Shown here: piece after piece, positions 21,820 through 32,012 of the stretch
How positions within the stretch are numbered: position 1 is the stretch's first letter
Layout of the letters: every line of letters begins with the position of its first letter
From: Stereocaulon alpinum
Lineage: Eukaryota > Ascomycota > Lecanoromycetes > Lecanorales > Stereocaulaceae
Direction of reading: 5' to 3'
Assembly (NCBI GenBank): GCA_018257865.1
Contig: JAEUBA010000067.1
Location: 62,001-126,000, forward strand
DNA length: 64,000 bases
The notes under the pieces: generated by a model
What the model was told of the DNA's origin: nothing
Database searches by the model: none
The model's input: only the letters and a program-made list of their open reading frames with translations
Translations under genes and position numbers: made by a program

Positions 21820-23577
21820 CTACCGCTTGCCCCGCCTCTCTTCGTCCCTCTTCTGCCTTTTCCGACTTTCGCTAGCTATCATGTCACTCAAATCTTCTTG
21901 AAAGCCCCATTGCCCTTGTTCCTGCTTCTTCTCTGCTTCATACAACCTCTTCAAATCTTCTTTGTCCATGCTATCCTTCGCCTGTAGAGTATCTGGATCC
22001 ATCGCAACCTCCACATCACCTGGCTTTTTCCTCTTTCTGTTCTGATCATCCTGCCCCAGTACGGGTAAGTTGCTCTGAGCAGCTTTGAGGTCGTATGTTC
22101 GATCACCACCAAAGAAGCCAAGAACTTTGGCAGATTGTTCCGGAATAACTTGATATGCTGTTCGAGGATGTGTAGACTCTTCCGTTTCCGTCCCCCTTCT
22201 TTGCTTCCGTAGATCAAATTCGCCAGCCACGCTTTCAGCGCCACCATATTCTGAAGGCACTGTAGATGTCATGCCTCCCGGAGTTTCAAGGCCACTTGGT
22301 GTCTGCAATCCGGCGCCAACGTCCTCAGTGTCCCCCTCTTCGTCCTCTTCATCACTCTCCTCCTCCTCAGACTCCTCTTCAGGCTCTTGTAGTTCACCCC
22401 ATAACGTCTTCTCAACCGGCTCGCCAAGCTGAGTATTCTGTTGCGGCTGTAAGACACCAAATATATCACCACCATACAGAGGTCGATTGTATTCATCCAC
22501 GGGCGGCTTGCCGTATCCACCAGGATGGAAGCCCCACGCGCCGCCTGGAGGAGGAGGGGCGTTGAGACCGGGTATCTTAAGGGCAGGATATGAAGGGGGC
22601 GGACCAAAGCGCTGTTGATTGATCAGCCATGGCGGCGGGGCGCCGGGTGGAATATTCAGAGCTTCTTTCAACTCTTCGCTGAGCTCACCAGGTCGAAGAT
22701 GTTTGAGATTAGTCTCATACTCCTTGCCCTCGTAGTACACTTCCCCATAACGGGTAAGCTCTGGCTTGGTCTGAAACCTGAAGAATGCTTCGTAAAGCTT
22801 CTGGTAGTCAATGTCGAGCTTGCCCATCTTCGGCTGGACGCGCTCTCGCTGCTTCTGTTTGAGGCTGGCTTGGTCCTGCTTCTCTAAGACTGCGTCGCGC
22901 ATCTCTGCGATTCCAGTCTCCTGGATGAATTTTGGTAGAGAAAATGGAGGCTTTTCTACACCACGTTTAGACGATAGATACTCACGCTTCAGAGACCAGT
23001 GTGAGGGAACGGGTACAACATTTCGGTATGCTTTGATATGCACCAGTAATCGAGGATCTGAAGCTGAGGTATCTGTCCAATCCACTGTCTCCGGCTTCTC
23101 CACCAAAGCTTTGAGTTCCGCGACTGATAGCTTGTTCTGCTCTTTTCGCTTCTTCTTTGACATTTTTGGCTGACCTGCCTCTTCATCTTCATCAGGTATG
23201 TCATCGTCCTCGTCAAAGTAGATTTCAGGTTTCTCGGGCTCCTTCGTTGATGGGTCCTCCTTATCATTCTGTTCAAATCTGCCCATTATATCTCTGTACA
23301 TCTCATAGAGAGGGTCCATCTCATCGATCCCGTCAACACCATTGTTGGTCGCGTCTTGCTCGTCCGTTGCCGGAGTGGCAGGTTCGATTTTGACCGGCGA
23401 TGCTTCTGCCTCGGCAGAGGGCTCTGGAGTTGGTGTGGCAGGGGCCTGTGACATGTAGTCAGTATCACGCTTTCTAGAATAAAAAACGCAGCTTACATCG
23501 ACCTGTTTTGCTGCCTTCTTCTTTGCTCTCCTCAACTGGTTTTTCGTCGGCTTGGTCGCGGAAGGCATTTCGGCCAC
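21820..23577 (-). CDS. CUS1: Splicing factor 3b subunit 2 (Cus1/SF3B2)
   Basis: Two exons: 23577-23497 and 23445-21820, giving 568 residues. SF3B2/Cus1 is part of the U2 snRNP SF3b complex that stabilises branch-site recognition. Conserved elements are the long acidic N-terminal region, the KKKRKEQNKLSVAELKALVE helix, DPRLLVHIKAYRNVVPVPSHW, KREYLSSKRGVEKPPFSLP, and the proline-rich PSP domain (LNIPPGAPPPWLINQQRFGPPPSYP, followed by KIPGLNAPPPPGGAWG). The C terminus is acidic, then basic. The 51-nt intron (23496-23446) is GT-AG with a CTGAC branch motif; it is a multiple of three with no stop, so an unspliced message would add 17 residues. The start could also be the ATG three codons downstream. 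It is divergent from the RNase III gene. Confidence 0.92.
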   Translation of the reverse strand: MAEMPSATKPTKNQLRRAKKKAAKQVDVSCVFYSRKRDTDYMSQAPATPTPEPSAEAEASPVKIEPATPATDEQDATNNGVDGIDEMDPLYEMYRDIMGRFEQNDKEDPSTKEPEKPEIYFDEDDDIPDEDEEAGQPKMSKKKRKEQNKLSVAELKALVEKPETVDWTDTSASDPRLLVHIKAYRNVVPVPSHWSLKREYLSSKRGVEKPPFSLPKFIQETGIAEMRDAVLEKQDQASLKQKQRERVQPKMGKLDIDYQKLYEAFFRFQTKPELTRYGEVYYEGKEYETNLKHLRPGELSEELKEALNIPPGAPPPWLINQQRFGPPPSYPALKIPGLNAPPPPGGAWGFHPGGYGKPPVDEYNRPLYGGDIFGVLQPQQNTQLGEPVEKTLWGELQEPEEESEEEESDEEDEEGDTEDVGAGLQTPSGLETPGGMTSTVPSEYGGAESVAGEFDLRKQRRGTETEESTHPRTAYQVIPEQSAKVLGFFGGDRTYDLKAAQSNLPVLGQDDQNRKRKKPGDVEVAMDPDTLQAKDSMDKEDLKRLYEAEKKQEQGQWGFQEDLSDMIASESRKRQKRDEERRGKR

Positions 23578-23883
23578 AATCTTCGCAGTATTGTGACGAA
23601 GGCTGTAGACAGCGCGTGACCTGTACGAGACTCGACAGCGAAGCCTTGAAGATGAAGAATATAGTCGAGTTTCGTGTGGTGTATTGGTAGTTACGGAGAG
23701 ATTTGAGGTCGTTGAAATGTACGCTAGTAGTTCAGCCCTATGAATTTGGCTATTCGCACAAGGTCGTTACTTTCACCTACTCTCTCCATATAACACCTCT
23801 AGAATGCCTGACGTCTCCATTATATATGCCATTTGCTGCTTTCCAAGTCCGAAATAAGCAGAAGGCGTCTCTGGTCTTTAACC
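23578..23883. promoter_or_regulatory. Bidirectional promoter, SF3B2 / RNase III
   Basis: The two start codons are divergent and only 306 nt apart, so both promoters must lie here or in adjacent leaders. It contains a TATATATG stretch near 23820. No specific factor site could be assigned. Confidence 0.5.
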
Positions 23884-25038
23884 ATGGGCAAAAAGAGACA
23901 CCATGAGTCTAGCGGGCAATCTCCTATTTCGCCTCGAAAGCAACCGAAAGCTGCATTTGTGAGTGAGATCTCTGAAGATGCGACCAAGTGCGCTGAACCC
24001 AACCAGGAAAACGTGCAACACAGTGGACATTACAGTGATTCAAGGGAGGTTTCGTCGGATCCTCTATCGAACTCAATCGGTGGGTCTCAGCGTCCTGAGC
24101 ATTCACAAGGAGCTCCCAACATTATTCAAGCGCTCAACTACTCTTCATATTCGCAACCTACTTTGCAACCTCTCGTTTACCGAGCCTACAATGGTCGCCC
24201 TTCGACCTTACCTCCACTGCCTTCCGTCAAAGATGAATCCCTCGAGTCTGTCATCTTCACCCATCATGCATCTCTTGGAGGTCATCCCTCTACAAAGTTG
24301 GCAATGTCCTACGACCGCCTCGAATTTCTCGGTGATGCCTATATCGAGGTGATAGCCTCCCGTCTCTTATTCCCGCGCTTCCCCAAGCTCTCTGCTGGCC
24401 GTCTATCTCAACAACGTGAAATGCTCGTAAGGAATGAAACGCTCGCAGATTACGCTCTCGCCTACGGCTTCGATGAGAGAGCAAAGTTACCGAGTAGCAT
24501 GAAAAGAGGAGGGACGGACGGCACGAAAATATGGACAAAGACAATGGGCGATGTCTTCGAAGCCTATACCGCTGCCATCATCATAGCTGATCCTGAGAAC
24601 GGCTTCCAAATAGCAGAAGCATGGCTCACGGCGCTATGGGAGCACAAACTTTCTACGCAACCTACCACCGACACGCAGACAGCTGATCCAAATGCTAAGA
24701 CACAGCTCGCGACCAAGGTTATGGGGAAAGGTATTAAGCTCAAGTACCTAGAAGATAATCCAGCTGAGGAGCTCAGAAAGGAAGGGAAACTGGTCTTTCA
24801 TATCGGCGCCTACCTTACAGGATGGGGTTGGGAGAACGTGAAGCTGGGAAGCGGAAAGGGACTAAACAAGCAAGAAGCCGGAGCTAAGGCAGCGGCTGAT
24901 GCTTTGACAAATCCTCTAACGGCTCAGGTAGCAAGTGTGAAGCGGGAGTATGATGCAAACAGATGGCTGGAGAGGAACATACAGCCGACGGAAGACGAGA
25001 AGGATGCGAAGGGTGAGAAGGAGGGTGGAGGAAGTTGA
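23884..25038 (+). CDS. Ribonuclease III (Rnt1/Pac1-type)
   Basis: A single exon of 384 residues; the start is ATG 23884 because the frame upstream has no conserved sequence. Residues 1-110 are a disordered extension. The RNase III domain covers about 115-255 with the signature YDRLEFLGDAYIEV; acidic catalytic candidates are E147, D151, D223 and E226 (TMGDVFEAYTAA). A dsRNA-binding domain follows at about 290-365 (LVFHIGAYLTGWGWENV, then NKQEAGAKAAADAL). Single-RNase-III-domain enzymes with one dsRBD in fungi process pre-rRNA, snRNA and snoRNA precursors in the nucleus, unlike Dicer. The C-terminal tail is Lys/Glu-rich. Length and order fit the family, so the call is firm. Its neighbour Cus1 also acts on RNA, but a functional link is not shown. 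Confidence 0.9.
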   Translation: MGKKRHHESSGQSPISPRKQPKAAFVSEISEDATKCAEPNQENVQHSGHYSDSREVSSDPLSNSIGGSQRPEHSQGAPNIIQALNYSSYSQPTLQPLVYRAYNGRPSTLPPLPSVKDESLESVIFTHHASLGGHPSTKLAMSYDRLEFLGDAYIEVIASRLLFPRFPKLSAGRLSQQREMLVRNETLADYALAYGFDERAKLPSSMKRGGTDGTKIWTKTMGDVFEAYTAAIIIADPENGFQIAEAWLTALWEHKLSTQPTTDTQTADPNAKTQLATKVMGKGIKLKYLEDNPAEELRKEGKLVFHIGAYLTGWGWENVKLGSGKGLNKQEAGAKAAADALTNPLTAQVASVKREYDANRWLERNIQPTEDEKDAKGEKEGGGS

Positions 25039-25713
25039 GTGGTGCAACAAGCTTCATCACTTCATCAACCATTCCATAAAGGACAATGTCTTTCCCGATT
25101 AATCCGTGCTGTCCCCTAGCTCATTAATCCAGCTTCAATTTTCCTTGAGCTATCAATTGCCTCGTCAATCACATTCCACATCTTCTGTAGCGACTCGGAG
25201 TTTTGTAGCTACACTTTACCTTCCATTGTCGGCGCAGGCGAGACCTACAGATCATCGAGTGCCCCAGCCTGCCAATCCACAACCAAGGTACCACTCTGCG
25301 CTTGGAGATGTCTTATAAAGTCCAGGTTGCACGGACTATAAATAGAAGAGGAGCCATAAGAAATTGCTGTTGAGTAGTCGACAAGCTTTACGCAACAAAA
25401 CTTGGTTGCGATGATGAATCCTACGAGTGCGGGGGCTGTGTATGGTCGAAGGCAGCAACCTCCGTCGAGGGAACGCACTTGAGTTCAACTTCCATCAATC
25501 GACGGTTGAATAAAAATAGAAGGATGAACATATTAATTGGCTAGCATTAACTAACAACGCATCCGTCTGCGGACTTTCTTGCAAGACAATTCTTTCTTCG
25601 ACCTCAGGAACCAATCTCTCCGCCAAACACGTCTTGGTGGTTCAGTAATCAACCCACAATCTCTCGATCGTCGAGTACGAACTGTCAATTCGGACTACTA
25701 GCAGTCTGTTACA
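25039..25713. other. Intergenic, no gene recognised
   Basis: The stretch follows the RNase III gene and precedes the Rho-like relic. Only short unconvincing open frames are present. Confidence 0.45.
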
Positions 25714-26676
25714 ATGCTGGGAACTTGGAGCAATGAAAAGTCAGCAGAGTGGCCAGACACCGCTCTCTATGAAAAGATCGAGGAGAAAGTGGAACATTCC
25801 GAGTCTCCTGAATCCAAAGAACCGATTGCAGAGCCGATCAAGCCCATCAAGTATCCATCCTCTCTAGTCCAAGCTAGTATGGGGATATGTGTGGCTGACA
25901 GTCTCAACATCTTAGGTGTATCGTTGTCGGTGACTGTAGAATTGATAGATCAACACTCATAGCTACATTTCACGGGCATCCGCCTCCTCAACCTTGGGAA
26001 GAGGGCATGGTTGCAACGTACTTCTCGAAGTCTTGGGACATACTTGTTGCTGAGAATTCGTATGGACTTTCTCATCAGAGAACTTGCAGTATCGTTACAC
26101 TGCCCTGGGTGCTCAAGTTCCTTTAGAAGGCTGACTTTGTACTCCGAATGCTCTACAGGGCTGATGGCAAATTGTAACCTATTGAAATGTGCGACACAGT
26201 TGGCGAAGCGGGCTACGATCGCTTGTGGCCGCTTTTGTATCCACAGGCCAACGTCTCTACAATATTCTACCCCTTCCTTGATCATGCCTCCCTAAAAAGC
26301 GTAAGAGGAAAATGGTACCCCAACATAATGCAACATTGCGGCCCGGATGCGGCTCTAGTCCTCGTTGGCTTACATGATGATAGAAGGGCGGAGGATAAGG
26401 GTAAGGAACAATACGCGACGTGAGGTGTCATTGTGGAGAGGGGCACGGAGAAGCACTGGCACAACGCATGGGGAAGTGGACGAAGAGGAAAGTTGCGTGC
26501 TTAGAGGTTGCTGCTAGAGACGGAAGATACACTAACGGGATCTTTGATGTGGTGAGTGCGCCCTATTTCGAGATGTGCAATGCTGATCGTTTTCGTAGAT
26601 TTTTGCTGCAGCTCTCGCGAAGCCCGAGGATGAAGAAAAGAAGCCTGATATTTCTCGTGGCATTGCAATCGCTTAG
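25714..26676 (+). pseudogene. Rho-family GTPase-like relic with lost P-loop
   Basis: Pieces of a Rho-like protein can be read in order. Exon 25714-25850 splices (65-nt GT-AG intron) into 25916, giving KCIVVGDCRIDRSTLIATF where Rho proteins have a GDGAVGKT P-loop. A further GT-AG intron (donor GTATGG in 26052-26062, acceptor CTACAG near 26157) leads into ADGKL, an in-frame TAA at 26175-26177, then CDTVGEAGYDRLWPLLYPQ (DTAGQEDYDRLRPLSYPQ in Rho) and KSVRGKWYPNIMQHCGPDAA. The frame then shifts near 26420, continuing as EALAQRMGKW, a further intron, and IFAAALAKPEDEEKK to TAG 26674. The P-loop Lys, the TKxD motif and a CAAX box are all missing. It cannot encode a working GTPase as read. Exon ends near the middle are approximate. 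Confidence 0.6.
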
Positions 26677-27364
26677 CACCTCTCGGGTAGCAGCGACAAG
26701 TTTAGATTTAATAAAGGATGTGGCATCATCCTCATCCTGGCAATCTAAGCTTCCATCGGCTTGGAGGACTGTATGATTGGTCCGCCAATGCTTCACAAGT
26801 TCATGCTTCACGTGTTCATGCTTCACGTGTTCATGCTTCACGTGTTCAAGCTTTTCACACCGCCCGATCTTCGGACTCGAAGTCTAAACTGTTCTTCCAA
26901 GACAATGTGCTCATATATATACAATCTCTCTCGGTCTCACATGCTCTTGCAGACTGCACTTGAATTCCCCCATCTTCCTATATGAACCTCGAACAATCAT
27001 CTAAATCCTCGCAACATTCAGTCCACGCCTCTCACATCTCTAATACTGATTCGTCCATACAAACTCCTCAGCGAGACTATCACCTTCACCTCAAGTTCTG
27101 GTCCTCTTCAGATCACTTGTGCACTATAAATATACGCCTATTAAATAGTTTATAGAAATTTACTCGATTTCGTACAACATTAGAAAAAGTACCGAACGAT
27201 ACGTACAAAGGCTCAGCGGCTCTGACATCTTCGAAAACGTCGGCAGCATGTGAAAGTACACCTCAGCAACTTGGTAACTGTAATCTCATCACTCTAAGGT
27301 ACTCTATCAAAGCTGTTCGAACCCACAAAGTCGGAGCTCACTACTCAATTAGTACCACCTCACC
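26677..27364. other. Intergenic with short tandem repeat
   Basis: It contains the 15-bp repeat listed separately and AT-rich sequence around 27120-27200. No gene was recognised. Confidence 0.45.
26790..26849. repeat. Four-copy 15-bp tandem repeat with CACGTG
   Basis: Four direct copies of a 15-bp unit (consensus gcttcacgtgttcat) lie head to tail. Copies 2-4 each contain the palindrome CACGTG; copy 1 has CACAAG in its place, and copy 4 ends caa instead of cat. The frames through it merely repeat five residues (for example VKHEH on the minus strand), so coding is not supported. CACGTG is the E-box/bHLH core, for example of Cbf1- and Pho4-like factors, but no promoter can be assigned to it here. 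Confidence 0.75.
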
Positions 27365-27526
27365 ATGCCGGAGAGGGTCACGCATCCTTTCGAAGACTTC
27401 ATTGTAGAGAAGGACCAACGCAAAGTTAAGCCCAAACGCAAGACTTTGGCAGAATTTCAGCGAGATCTCAGTTTCGAACTCCCTAAGGCATTCGCCACCA
27501 ATCTTCGGCCCATCTACACCTTTTAA
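27365..27526 (+). CDS. Short hypothetical ORF upstream of caspase-like relic
   Basis: A 53-codon frame from ATG 27365 to TAA 27524 in a good start context (CACCATG). The product is charged and Lys/Arg-rich with no recognisable domain. It lies about 120 nt before the caspase-like relic and could be a leftover of its 5' exon, or chance. Low confidence. Confidence 0.2.
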   Translation: MPERVTHPFEDFIVEKDQRKVKPKRKTLAEFQRDLSFELPKAFATNLRPIYTF

Positions 27527-27643
27527 TTATATATATCTTTCAATTATACAAAATATGAAGCTAATTATGGTCGTCTTATAAGTTTGCGCAAGTCGCTCTT
27601 AAAAAACTCTTACTAATCTCAAACCAGTCCCAGAGGAGATATC

Positions 27644-28432
27644 ATGAATCAAACTGGGTTCGATCCGGACACCTCGAGTTTCGGGATTAACTATACCGAC
27701 GTCTTTGGTTCGCTCTACAACGTGGAAGGTGCGGTCCTACACTTGTTGGAGTGTTGCAGCGGAGGAGGGGCAGCCATAGATGGCGCACGCGAGGTGATAG
27801 CCGCCAGTGCGTCAAATCAACCTGGGAAGAGATCGACCTCCTCAACTCCCTCAGGAAGGTTCGTCGCCGCTATCATCGCCAGCTTGAAAGAATTGAAGAA
27901 AACCCACGTCGCCTTCACTACCGTACAACTCCATTCCTACGCCGTCAACATGTCCCTAAGCTTCAAATATAAATTATATATCCAGCCTTTCTACGCAGGC
28001 CGTTTCGAGAAAGAGAAAAGGCCCATCACCATCACTCCCCTGCTGCCACCCTCTAAGGTCAATCCAAAAATTTCTCGCGAGAAAAATCTACCAAAGGAAG
28101 CCAAGGTCCTGCTCAGTATTTCGATTGAACATGAAAACCAGGTGGACAAGGACAATGTCCCAACAATGGTCAGAGAGATGTATCAATGGCTAATCGGCCG
28201 TGACAGACCCGAATGGGTCAAGCATATTGAAATGGTGGGGTTTTTACCCTCTTACTCTATGGAATTCCTGATGACTCTTCCAATTTCACTCTAGGATGTC
28301 TTGCCTGAACATCCGGCATATAAGAAGGTCAGCTTCGTCACCGGCGGCAACATGCTGCTCTCGAAAACAGCACGCAAGGCTGCTGGACTTCACGAGAGCG
28401 TGGTGGATGCAGTCAATATTCCAGACCAGTGA
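27644..28432 (+). pseudogene. Caspase-like (peptidase C14) protein relic, 5' truncated, nonsense mutation
   Basis: The frame from ATG 27644 resembles the C-terminal half of the fungal caspase-domain proteins: NVEGAVLHLLECCSGGG where the family has a DCC catalytic-Cys block, then GAREVIAASASNQ, SGRFVAAIIASLKEL and KAKVLLSISIEHE-like segments. TAG at 28292-28294 ends it, but the same frame continues with DVLPEHPAYKKVSFVTGGN to TGA 28430. The family usually reads ...VxVWDxLPxxPAYxFVGFV here, so the stop sits where a Trp is expected (TGG to TAG). The His-containing first half of the caspase fold is absent. If translated, the product would be truncated at both ends. I read it as a pseudogene; the family assignment is from memory of the pattern. 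Confidence 0.55.
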
Positions 28433-29027
28433 TCACTGTCGACTTCGATGTCGGCAATGCATCTGAGCCCGCTCAATGGATATCAATACATCTGGACCCC
28501 GACTTCAGGCATCATCGGAAAACATACGTCCGTCTTCGTCAAGCCACCAAAGTAGGTCTGGCAGTTCGTCGTTCAATGAGTCAGGGACAGATGATGGGTA
28601 TTAAATGGAGCGTTTTGGGTGCTGAGCATGGCAGCAAGGCTAAGCCAAATAGCATCGAGATGTTTTGGATGGCTGTCAAGATGATGAGTGTTTCTGACCC
28701 GACAAGCGTATTGCCGAACACGCCTTTATGCGCTACTTTGGTCTTGCACAGCAGGTGGACAATTGACAAATCGCAGTTCCTTTGGCACTCCCCGAGTGCG
28801 ACAACGACGCATCGCTTATCGCTTCGCTCTTACCTGGATTCGGTTTACGAAGTAGTTTCCGTGCCATAGGTCTACCATGTGTGATGCTTCCATGTAAAAG
28901 ATTTACATTCCATATACGATCCCTGCGCCTCTCATTCCCTCATTCACTTGAAACTCGACTCCACTCCCGTTTTTGCAAGTTCTTTCCTAGCGCATCTCCC
29001 AAATGAACTCATACACGCACATCTGAC
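28433..29027. other. Unassigned stretch with possible degenerate coding
   Basis: A plus frame at about 28429-28869 is open but has no ATG at its start and no recognisable domain. Other frames contain short coding-like runs. It may be the decayed continuation of the caspase-like locus or chance. Confidence 0.3.
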
Positions 29028-29824
29028 ATGCACACCCTGGCCTTCCTCACTCTTTTGATTTCCCAATGTTTCAACGCTATCTCAACAGCCCCTGCCCCAC
29101 CCAATGATATCTGTTTCAGCCCAATACAACCGTCCACCTCCAACAACAACAACAACAATAACAACAACAACGACTCCACATACCTGCGATTCCCCACTAG
29201 TTCAACCCACATCTACCACTCCTACACGCCCGACGAAGACGCTCGAAAATTCCACGTCCCCGACACCCAAACAACGCTCTATATCCACCTTGGCTTCAAT
29301 CTCGACAGGGCAGCCCTGATTGCAACTATAGGCGCCGCTCAAAATTTCGTTCATGAACGCATTTGGAACGGTTCCCAAGGCCCCTTGGACCCGGCGCACG
29401 ACCCTTTTGTGGAGGATTTGGGGTATGGTGCAAGTGTCAGGGTTACTTCTGTAAGCAGTCCATCGCCCCTTACGGATATCATTCAATACACACCACAAGA
29501 GAATTTCATTCCAACGCACAAACCCTACGACTTATGGAGCAAGGAGATGTGCTGATATTTCAACTCTTGTATCAGACTAGACCAGACCAAAGAATGACAT
29601 GGGAAGTCCTCCTGGATACAATCTACGGCCTTTGGGATTTCCTGATCGTCGACGGCCATAGTATGGAGGCGGATTTCGAAGTGACGTATGTTTCCACTCC
29701 TTTTTGTCGTGAGAATTTGGTGGGGAGAGGGAGTGTTGAGATTGCGAATGTCCGTCCGAGGCCATCGCTATCATCATCACCATTTTCAGCGGCAGCGAAG
29801 CAAATGCGCAAGGGGCCGGATTAA
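29028..29824 (+). CDS. Secreted lineage-specific protein, single VPxTQT module
   Basis: Two exons: 29028-29450 and 29540-29824, with an 89-nt intron (GTAAGC donor, weak GGAG acceptor), giving 235 residues. A signal peptide (MHTLAFLTLLISQCFNAIST) is followed by a poly-Asn linker coded by a CAA/AAC microsatellite (about 29141-29171). The folded part starts at FHVPDTQTTLYIHLG, continues through LDPAHDPFVEDLGYGASVRV, then LLDTIYGLWDFLIV and FEV, and ends with VGRGSVEIA. The same order of motifs occurs three times in the gene at 36.7-38.4 kb, so the two are paralogues. Function is unknown; such proteins are predicted to be extracellular. The acceptor is uncertain, but the frame must change between GASVRVTS and GDVLIFQL. 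Confidence 0.65.
29141..29171 (+). repeat. CAA/AAC microsatellite coding poly-Asn
   Basis: Ten consecutive trinucleotides, nearly all AAC with one AAT, encode an Asn run in the secreted protein just after its signal peptide. Such tracts commonly change length. Confidence 0.8.
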
Positions 29825-30044
29825 AGCTTCGACGAATCTAGGGAGTAACTTCTCCGAAGGGTTGAGGCTTCAATGGTGGGTACTTGAGTAACTGCGGCAG
29901 GGTCGTAGTGGAAGCGAGGAAGGAGGTTTTGGTGGCGAGGGGGTTGGGGAGCTGGACGAAAGGTGTTTGCAAAGAAGCTTCTGTCAGGAATGGTTTATTT
30001 CATGTTCTATGTACATTGTAGCCTATGTACAGATCACACACCTT

Positions 30045-31103
30045 TTACGAAGGCGCCTGATAGCCCTCGACATCAGTACTATTCGAAAGCTTCTCATACT
30101 TCTTATAATTTTCCCTGTAAGCTTCAATCTTACCCATAATCCCCTTATATGCATCACTCCCAATAACCACCCTCAAAGGCGGGTCCTTCATGACAGCCAG
30201 CTCATACATCGCCTTAGCGCCCTTGATCGGATCACCAGCCTGCGTCCCATTTCTATCGCCCATGGCTTTCTTAGCATTTATGTGGTCATATGCTGGGTGT
30301 CGCTGGTCAGCAAACGACATTGAACGCCCGGCCCAGTCGGTGCGGAAACCTCCAGGCTCGACGCAGGTGAATTTTATGTTCCATTCTGGTTTTACTTCTT
30401 GCGAGATTGCTTCTGTGAAACCCTCTACGGCCCATTTGGAGGCGCAGTAGATAGAGAACATTGGGACGCTGTTAAACGTATGCATCAGTAACTGTGTTTC
30501 TCTCAATGTAGATCCGGTGCGGTTGTTGAGGCAATGAACTTACCCTCTCTGCCCACCAATACTAGTGACCTGCTGAATCAGTCCCCCACTCGGCTTCTGA
30601 TCTCTCATGACCTCCATTGCCTTCCTCGTCACAGCAATCAAGCCGAAGAAGTTAACGTCCATTTGCGTTTTGATTTGTGAGTCTGATAGCTCCTCGAATG
30701 GGCCACTAAGGCCGTAGCCTGCATTGTTGACGACGACGTCGATGCGGCCGAAGATGTCTAGGGCTGTAGCGAAGGCGAGCTGAATATCGCCCGGATCGGT
30801 GACATCGAGTTTTACGGCATGGTAATTCTTTGGGTTAGTGTTTTTGAAGGAGAGCGTAGAAGGGTTACGGGCTGTTGCAACTGCAATGTCGCCTCGGTCG
30901 ATGCTGTTGGGATTTGCGAGTCAGCCAATATGCATCTGGGACGAGGCTTCGCAATATTGAGGTAAATATAGTAAGGGGATTTCGTCTTAGGGGTTTGAGT
31001 GCGTTCAATTGACAAAGACCTGGCGGGAGAAGACGTACACTTCCTGTACGAGGTGTTTACCAAAACCCGTTGAGGTTCCTGTAATGAGGAAGACTTTAGG
31101 CAT
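30045..31103 (-). CDS. Short-chain dehydrogenase/reductase (classical SDR)
   Basis: Three exons: 31103-31039, 30903-30544 and 30468-30045, giving 282 residues. The Rossmann cofactor motif TGTSTGFG is at residues 8-15, the structural NNAG motif follows in exon 2 (DVVVNNAGYGLSGPFEEL), the catalytic Ser lies near VTSIGGQRG, and the YxxxK pair is Y148/K152 (YCASK). This is a classical NAD(P)-dependent SDR of about the normal length. The substrate cannot be told; fungal relatives include oxidoreductases of secondary metabolism and carbonyl reduction. It lies alone between secreted-protein genes with no visible cluster partners. Splice sites are GTACGT, GTAAGT donors and CAG acceptors. Confidence 0.85.
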
Positions 31104-32012
31104 GGTGGTAGTGATGTTTATTTTATGTGCTGTGGAAGAAAAACAATGAACCTATCCAAATAACGGGAGATATATGAATCAAATAGCACAAAGCGTACCG
31201 GTACTTGCTAGATACATACGTAGCAACTCGATCTACCAACCTGACGTAGCAATGACGCGGGTCAATCCGAGATATCCGAAACCCTAATGCTCAACCCTTA
31301 TCTGAGTCCTAGCGCGAAACTGTTTTCACATACTCCGAGATGATGCGAACTAACCTTTGCTACCGAGTCTCATTTAAATTGTTGTTCACATCAACGCAGG
31401 ACATTGAGAGCCTGAGGCAGCATGACAGGTCTCATGTCCCGATCCAGTATTCTTTTGATAGCCTGGATAGAATGCGGTCATTCTTTAACGTCTCGCGGTT
31501 GAATGAGTCTGCGTTGCCCATCGAATCAAACGTCCTGCTTTGTCTTCTGTATCTAGATGTTGCCCATCCTTTGCTCTTCCTGAGCTATCTCATTTTGCTG
31601 GTCTTCAAGATTGATGTCGGTCATGATGGGAGCAGCTTGTTCAGTAAACACAGCAGTGGTGCTCTAGTATTCCCACCCGTTCGTTGACCACATACGGCAG
31701 CCGTCCCACATTGAATATTGCATTGGATGCCGTTGAAACCCTCACCTGCAGGATCCAAAGCTCTTTATAATATCGGCTGTCCAATGACCCAGCGTTCTCA
31801 TAGCGCATCGAGGTCTCTATGCGGATACCACGTCAGCTCGGGTCTGGAGGCTGTCGCTTAACTTGATAGTCAAAGCTGTTAATGATGATACACGAGCATG
31901 TCCAAAATGTTGCAAAGACTTCTCACTTTCTGTAGCCTTTCTCTAGAGGAAAGTTTGATATTCCAGCTTTGAATATCAAGAAGAAGATTCAGAAGATACT
32001 TTTTGTCGCATA
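31104..32012. other. Intergenic, divergent promoters
   Basis: About 0.9 kb between the SDR (minus) and the secreted protein (plus) starts. An open frame at 31340-31687 has no recognisable features. Nothing else was seen. Confidence 0.45.

Noticed and set aside
28429..28869. Open plus frame of 147 codons after the caspase-like relic
   Set aside because: It starts with GTG, not ATG, and shows no domain; a decayed continuation or chance frame is as likely.
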